This document shows, piece after piece, positions 6,343 through 10,270 of a stretch of 10,270 nucleotides of DNA. The translations under genes and the position numbers were made by a program. The notes below the pieces were generated by a model. That model did no database searches. It had not been told where the DNA came from and saw nothing but the letters and a program-made list of their open reading frames with translations. Source of the stretch: Methanosarcinales archaeon (GTDB lineage: Archaea > Halobacteriota > Syntropharchaeia > Alkanophagales > Methanospirareceae); contig JAUXGS010000020.1 of the NCBI GenBank assembly GCA_030621945.1, positions 1-10,270 on the forward strand, read 5' to 3'. How positions within the stretch are numbered: position 1 is the stretch's first letter; each line of letters opens with the position of its first letter.

Positions 6343-7884
6343 TCATACACCTCCGAAAATGTTGCTAACCGCCAGCTCAGCAAGGTCAAGGATATGGAAT
6401 GTATGAGGGAAGAAGCAAAATATGACGGAGAAGATTGCTGTTATAGCTAAGGGAATAACCATGAAAAGATATAATGGATTCTCTGTTTCCTTACTTCTTA
6501 CTCTTTCTTCTCTCTCTCCTCCGTTCGTTTCCAACGGTTTTTCAAAGAATGCGGTTCTTATTATCGGGAAGAAATAAACAACGTCCAGCAAAGAACTTAT
6601 CAGGATAACGCCTAGGAAAATCGGCATACCTGCTTCCAGTGTTCCAAGGCAAAGATACCATTTACTTATAAATCCGCATACCGGTGGCGCTCCACACATC
6701 CCAATCGCACCAATGGTAAATGCAATCATCGTTATCGGCATTTGCCCACGTCTCCCTATACCTGCCATCTGGCTCACTTCTGTCTTCCCCGCTATTACTA
6801 TCAGAGCACCAGCACACAGAAAGAGAGTTATCTTCATGAACCCGTGGAAAGGAATATGAATCATTGATCCTATTGCACCGAAATGACTTAATAACGCCAC
6901 ACCAAAGATGATGTAAGATAACTGGCTTATAGTGGAATATGCCAATCTCCTCTTCAAGTTGTCCTGTCCGATAGCCAAGAAAGAACCCACAATCATGGTA
7001 AAAGAAGCAATAGAAGCAAGTATTAGCCCCAGTCCAAGCGAACTCATCAGATCTATTCCATATATGTAGCATACGACCCGGACAAACCCAAATACACCTG
7101 CCTTTACTACTGCTACGGCATGCAAAAGCGCACTTACCGGCGTTGGCGCTACCATTGCAGTAGGAAGCCACGAGTGAAAAGGCATCCATGCAGCTTTCAT
7201 TAAGCCCAGCATGAATAACGCAAATAATATCATCAATACCCAGGGTGCTGCAGAATCGAGACTTAATATTCCATTGGGCACAAAATCGGTAGTCCCGGTA
7301 AGGCAATAGGTTAACACTGTCGCAGTGAATAAGAACCAACCGGATGTAAGCAAATATGTCAGGTATTTACGACCTGAAAATAACGCTTCTTTATCCCCGT
7401 GGTGGGCCACCAACCAGTATGTAGACGCCGTTAACGTCTCATAGAAAACGTAGAAAGTGATGAGGTTCTCGGACATTGCCATGCTTACCGCAGCGAAGAT
7501 GGCTAAAGCGAACATGAAGAAGTATCGAGTTTGCGCGTGCTCCTTCAATGCACGCATATAGCCTATGGAGTATAGAGAGACCAGAATCCAGAGGCAGGAA
7601 GAAGTAAAAGCGAAAAGAAGACCAAAAGCATCTACTTTATAGCTAAAAACAATCCCGGGAGCTACAGTAAGGAGATGGCATCTGAGCTCTTGTCCTTCCA
7701 GAATAATCGGTGCCATTGAGAGGACAATCAAAAACTGTATTACACTGGCGGTTATCGTGCAGCTCTCCCTCAGATTCACCCGCGTGGAAAGCTTCGGATG
7801 ATAAAATAGTAGTATGAGGAGAGCACAAATAGCGGGGCATGCAACTGCTAACACCGGTCTGATGGATTCCACTACTACCGTCAT
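6343..7884 (-). CDS. MrpD/NuoM-like antiporter subunit, second paralogue
   Basis: This 513-residue polytopic protein of the Mrp/complex I antiporter family carries every expected central-axis residue: Glu149 in helix 5 (YVFYETL), Lys230 in helix 7 (GLMKAAWMPFHSW, with His237), His255 and Lys261 in helix 8 (PTPVSALLHAVAVVKAG), His343, His347 and Lys351 in the HxxxHxxxK motif, and Lys408 after GAPPVCGF in helix 12. The NLKRRLAYSTISQLSY loop is typical. The helix 8 signature with LLH is closer to NuoL/NuoM/HyfB-like members than to the neighbouring MrpD. A charged cytoplasmic loop at about 446-469 (GGEREERVRSKETEN) precedes the last helix. The start ATG overlaps the stop of the upstream MrpD (ATGA), preceded by a G-rich GGTGGTG. 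It should translocate ions within the same complex. Confidence 0.93.
   Translation of the reverse strand: MTVVVESIRPVLAVACPAICALLILLFYHPKLSTRVNLRESCTITASVIQFLIVLSMAPIILEGQELRCHLLTVAPGIVFSYKVDAFGLLFAFTSSCLWILVSLYSIGYMRALKEHAQTRYFFMFALAIFAAVSMAMSENLITFYVFYETLTASTYWLVAHHGDKEALFSGRKYLTYLLTSGWFLFTATVLTYCLTGTTDFVPNGILSLDSAAPWVLMILFALFMLGLMKAAWMPFHSWLPTAMVAPTPVSALLHAVAVVKAGVFGFVRVVCYIYGIDLMSSLGLGLILASIASFTMIVGSFLAIGQDNLKRRLAYSTISQLSYIIFGVALLSHFGAIGSMIHIPFHGFMKITLFLCAGALIVIAGKTEVSQMAGIGRRGQMPITMIAFTIGAIGMCGAPPVCGFISKWYLCLGTLEAGMPIFLGVILISSLLDVVYFFPIIRTAFFEKPLETNGGEREERVRSKETENPLYLFMVIPLAITAIFSVIFCFFPHTFHILDLAELAVSNIFGGV
6349..6354 (-). promoter_or_regulatory. Shine-Dalgarno inside the upstream gene's last codons
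   Basis: GGAGGT is formed by the Gly-Gly codons at the very end of the second MrpD-like gene (the GGA GGT GTA TGA context). It lies 10 bases before GTG 6338 and supports that start for the four-helix protein over the longer TTG-initiated frame. Confidence 0.55.
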
Positions 7885-9389
7885 GGCACCACCACCCCCA
7901 AACCCAATCCCGAATTAATTGCGTCCATTATGGGTAAAGGAGTCCCAATGAGCCAGATAATCCCCACAATGAAACAGAGAAATGCAAGCACTAACCCTGG
8001 AATGAACATACTCATCGGTACCTCGGTTACACTTATTTCTTTTTCTCCCTTCTCTTCTGTCCTTATGTACATAATTTCTATTACATGCCAAAAATAAACG
8101 ATCATAAGAAGCGTGCTGAAGAATATCACAGCTACAAATATATATTTGCCTGCATCTAACGCAGCGAGTATTAAATACAATTTCGTTACAAATCCTACGC
8201 TTGGCGGGAATCCTATCATAGAAAGAGCAGCTAAAAGGAAGGCAAAGCAGGTATAAGGCATCTTCCTCGCTAACCCCACAAGGTCCCTTATATCCCGTAA
8301 ATCTGCCTTATAGATGAATGCACAGGCTGCCATGAACAAGCAGCCTTTCATCAATGCATGGTTCAGTATATGCATCAATGCAGGAGTTAGTCCCAAGGTT
8401 GTGGAAGTGGAAAGTCCCACACCGAGCATGATATATCCAATATTCGCTATACTCGAATATGCAAGCATCCTTTTCAAGTCAAACTGCGCTATCGCAAGTA
8501 TAGAGCCAAAGATCATGGCTATTGCAGCTACCCAGCTAATAATATCGAATATAGGGAAAAGAGTGATGAAATCCACGGTGAAGACTGAAAAAATGACCCG
8601 TATGAGTGCGTAAATGGAAGCCTTTGCCATCGCTGTTGATATTATCACGCTTATCGCAGAAGGAGCGTAGGTATAAGCGTCGGGTTGCCAGGTATGAAGG
8701 GGGAAGAAAGCGGATTTTATACCTAAGCCAATGAAGAAGAAAACAAAAGCTGCTTGAACTGCTTTATTCCCATACAGAGCGGGGAGCAAAATCCTTAAAT
8801 CAGCCATGTTCAGTGTGCCAGTTACCGAATAAAGGAAACCTATGCCAAGAAGGAAGAAGCAAACACCAAGAGCACCCAATATCAGATAATTATAACTCGC
8901 TCTCAATGCCCTCCCACCGGCTGCCGCTATCAATGCATATCCCGCCAGAGAGGCTATTTCAAGAAAAACATACAGGTTGAACATATCTCCGGTTACCACT
9001 ACACCGGCTAACCCGGTCACGAGTATTTGAAAAAGGGTATAGAAGGTTGGGAGCTTCCTCGCCTCTATTTCATGCTCCACACTCCTCTTTGAATATATCG
9101 CCGCCAATAAGCTCAAGAAAAGAATTATAATCAGAACATAAGCATTCAATGTATCTACAACATATTCTATACCCCAGGGTGGTCTCCACCCGCCCAACCA
9201 GTAATGAATAGTCCCCACGGTAAGGACATGACGCAAGATGAAAATAGACAGAATGAACTGGAAGGTGATTGTTGCGAGGGAAATGAAAAAGCATGATTTC
9301 TTGTTTATCACTCCAGCAAGTAAAATAGTTATTGCAGAAAGCAGAGATATTGCAACCACGAGCACAGGAAACTGCTCAATTGGCAACAT
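7881..9389 (-). CDS. mrpD: Na+/H+ antiporter subunit MrpD
   Basis: This 502-residue, about 14-helix protein lies directly after mrpC, the classic mrpBCD order. Central-axis residues are complete: Glu144 in helix 5 (YVFLEIASLAGYAL), Lys225 in helix 7 (GLGIKSAFFPLHTW, with His232), Lys256 in helix 8 (AMAKASIYALIR), His340, His344 and Lys348, and Lys403 after GFPPSVGF. The QPDAYTYAPSAIS segment and FDLKRMLAYSSIANIGY loop are MrpD-type rather than NuoM-type. In Mrp antiporters this subunit carries the proton/cation path and exchanges Na+ (or K+) for H+ across the cell membrane. The ATG is three bases after the mrpC stop with a GAGG-type ribosome site. Of the four large subunits this is the most canonical MrpD. 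Confidence 0.95.
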   Translation of the reverse strand: MLPIEQFPVLVVAISLLSAITILLAGVINKKSCFFISLATITFQFILSIFILRHVLTVGTIHYWLGGWRPPWGIEYVVDTLNAYVLIIILFLSLLAAIYSKRSVEHEIEARKLPTFYTLFQILVTGLAGVVVTGDMFNLYVFLEIASLAGYALIAAAGGRALRASYNYLILGALGVCFFLLGIGFLYSVTGTLNMADLRILLPALYGNKAVQAAFVFFFIGLGIKSAFFPLHTWQPDAYTYAPSAISVIISTAMAKASIYALIRVIFSVFTVDFITLFPIFDIISWVAAIAMIFGSILAIAQFDLKRMLAYSSIANIGYIMLGVGLSTSTTLGLTPALMHILNHALMKGCLFMAACAFIYKADLRDIRDLVGLARKMPYTCFAFLLAALSMIGFPPSVGFVTKLYLILAALDAGKYIFVAVIFFSTLLMIVYFWHVIEIMYIRTEEKGEKEISVTEVPMSMFIPGLVLAFLCFIVGIIWLIGTPLPIMDAINSGLGLGVVVP

Positions 9390-9392
9390 TTA

Positions 9393-9806
9393 TCAGGTTC
9401 CTCTTTCCAGATCCATCTCCATCTCCATTATCTCTTCTTCTTCTATTGTCCCGTATTCCTCATACAATCTCACTACCAGGGCGAGGGCAACCGCGAGCGT
9501 TGCCGCAGCTACTACTATACCGGTAAGCATGAGCACATGCGGTAATGGATTCACGTACATGTAGCCTTCGTGTATCCCATGCTCCCAAACAATCGGCGCA
9601 GTTCCAAATCGTAGTCCCCATCCAGTTCCTACATCTGAAAGGGATACGTAGAACAGGAAAATAGCGGTTTGAAATATACTTAGCCCAATAAGTTTCTTCA
9701 ACAAATTCTCCTTTGCTATCATTGCGTAGAAACCGATAAGCATGAGAACGATGGAAATCCAGTAATTATATTGTTCAAGTATGTGCTGAACTATCCATTC
9801 TATCAT
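9393..9806 (-). CDS. mrpC: Na+/H+ antiporter subunit MrpC (NuoK-like)
   Basis: This 137-residue protein has three hydrophobic helices at about 15-31, 39-56 and 88-112. The motif NLLKKLIGLSIFQTA and the signature NPLPHVLMLTGIVVAAAT (86-103) identify MrpC/MnhC, the homologue of complex I NuoK. A loop of about 30 residues (57-85) separates helices 2 and 3. The C terminus is a strongly acidic tail (IEEEEIMEMEMDLE, 121-134). The start ATG is contiguous with the TAG of mrpB and is preceded by a GGAGAG site. MrpC interacts with MrpD and the other small subunits in the membrane part of the antiporter. Confidence 0.95.
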   Translation of the reverse strand: MIEWIVQHILEQYNYWISIVLMLIGFYAMIAKENLLKKLIGLSIFQTAIFLFYVSLSDVGTGWGLRFGTAPIVWEHGIHEGYMYVNPLPHVLMLTGIVVAAATLAVALALVVRLYEEYGTIEEEEIMEMEMDLERGT

Positions 9807-10270
9807 CTATCTCTCCGCACCTCCTTCTTCTTCCCCCACGCTTTCTTCTTTCCACGCGAGGTCGAAGAATAGAGATACAAATGCTGCCATCACCGTCATC
9901 CCTATCCCTATTTCCACTACGTCTGCTATCATCAACGCCCTCGTATTCGCATGCCCAATTATATTAGAAAGAGGAACTGCAGCATAGTTCAGATACTGTG
10001 CTGCGCCGAGGCTGAAAATAATACATAAAAGACCTATTCCTGCATAGAGATACAATCCGAGGCATTTAAAAGCGGCATTCCAGGACTCCGGGAATTTACT
10101 CCTACCGCTGGTAATACCAAAAGCAGTGACGTATAAAACAAAAGAAGCTGCAATTATTGTTCCTCCCTGGAAACCGCCTCCTGCTCCTTCCGTTCCCATC
10201 ATCACGTATAATCCATATAATTGAATAAAGGGAATCATCAGCCGCGCTATCGTTTCTATTACAACATCCC
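9807..10270 (-). CDS. mrpB: Na+/H+ antiporter subunit MrpB (5' end outside window)
   Basis: An ATG lies at 10238, but the frame stays open upstream to the window edge. It encodes DVVIETIARL just before that Met, which matches the usual MrpB N terminus (an xVxRTVARLLxP-like stretch). The true start is therefore probably outside the window and the gene is partial. The GGGFQGG motif with the following small-residue helix is the MrpB signature. Four hydrophobic segments are visible, as expected. The C terminus is charged (WKEESVGEEEGGAER). The TAG stop directly abuts the mrpC ATG. MrpB is a small core membrane subunit of the Mrp complex. Further mrp genes (E, F, G or an MrpA C-terminal type) are expected beyond the right edge. 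Confidence 0.93.
   Translation of the reverse strand, partial: DVVIETIARLMIPFIQLYGLYVMMGTEGAGGGFQGGTIIAASFVLYVTAFGITSGRSKFPESWNAAFKCLGLYLYAGIGLLCIIFSLGAAQYLNYAAVPLSNIIGHANTRALMIADVVEIGIGMTVMAAFVSLFFDLAWKEESVGEEEGGAER

Noticed and set aside
6339..6389. TTG start at 6389 for the four-helix membrane protein
   Set aside because: It would overlap the upstream gene by 47 bases and add a non-hydrophobic leader. GTG 6338, with GGAGGT 10 bases upstream, fits better.

Overview
The window is a compact, almost entirely minus-strand block. It carries the 3' part of a multisubunit Mrp/Mnh-type cation/proton antiporter operon, followed downstream by a two-component pair (PAS histidine kinase plus receiver). 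Base composition is moderate. Isoleucine ATA and arginine AGA/AGG codons are common, and several starts have strong GGAGG-type ribosome binding sites. Cytoplasmic PAS kinases paired with a stand-alone receiver are frequent in anaerobic euryarchaea (methanogen, ANME or Archaeoglobus-like lineages), so an archaeal anaerobe is my best guess. This is an inference; an anaerobic bacterium of the Desulfobacterota type, where multi-MrpD operons also occur, is not excluded.

Layout in the direction of transcription (right to left): MrpB (5' end outside the window, 9807-10270); MrpC (9393-9806); MrpD (7881-9389); a second MrpD/NuoM-like subunit (6343-7884); an unrecognised four-helix membrane protein (5913-6338); a 603-residue NuoL/MrpD-like subunit with a C-terminal extension (4105-5916); a fourth MrpD/NuoN-like subunit (2596-4104); and a 59-residue single-helix membrane protein (2349-2528). 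From MrpB to the fourth large subunit the genes abut, overlap by ATGA, or are a few bases apart, so they almost certainly form one translationally coupled operon. No hydrogenase, NuoBCD or other redox module lies inside the window. The genes read as an ion antiporter with four consecutive large ion-translocating subunits. MrpE/F/G and an MrpA C-terminal-type subunit, if present, should lie upstream, beyond the right edge.

Downstream, a soluble three-PAS histidine kinase (401-2263, ATG start) is followed after 13 bases by the Shine-Dalgarno and start of a CheY-like receiver (ATG at 384). That receiver is broken. At position 136/137 the sequence folds back on itself: bases 1-136 are the inverted copy of 205-340 (133 of 136 positions identical), separated by a 68-base spacer. 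The left edge therefore carries two opposed, truncated copies of the same receiver gene. It is either a genuine inverted duplication or an assembly/amplification chimera.

The most interesting points are the four-paralogue antiporter array with complementary losses of the central-axis charged residues, the two small unrecognised membrane proteins (one too short for ordinary ORF calling), and the fold-back at the left edge.
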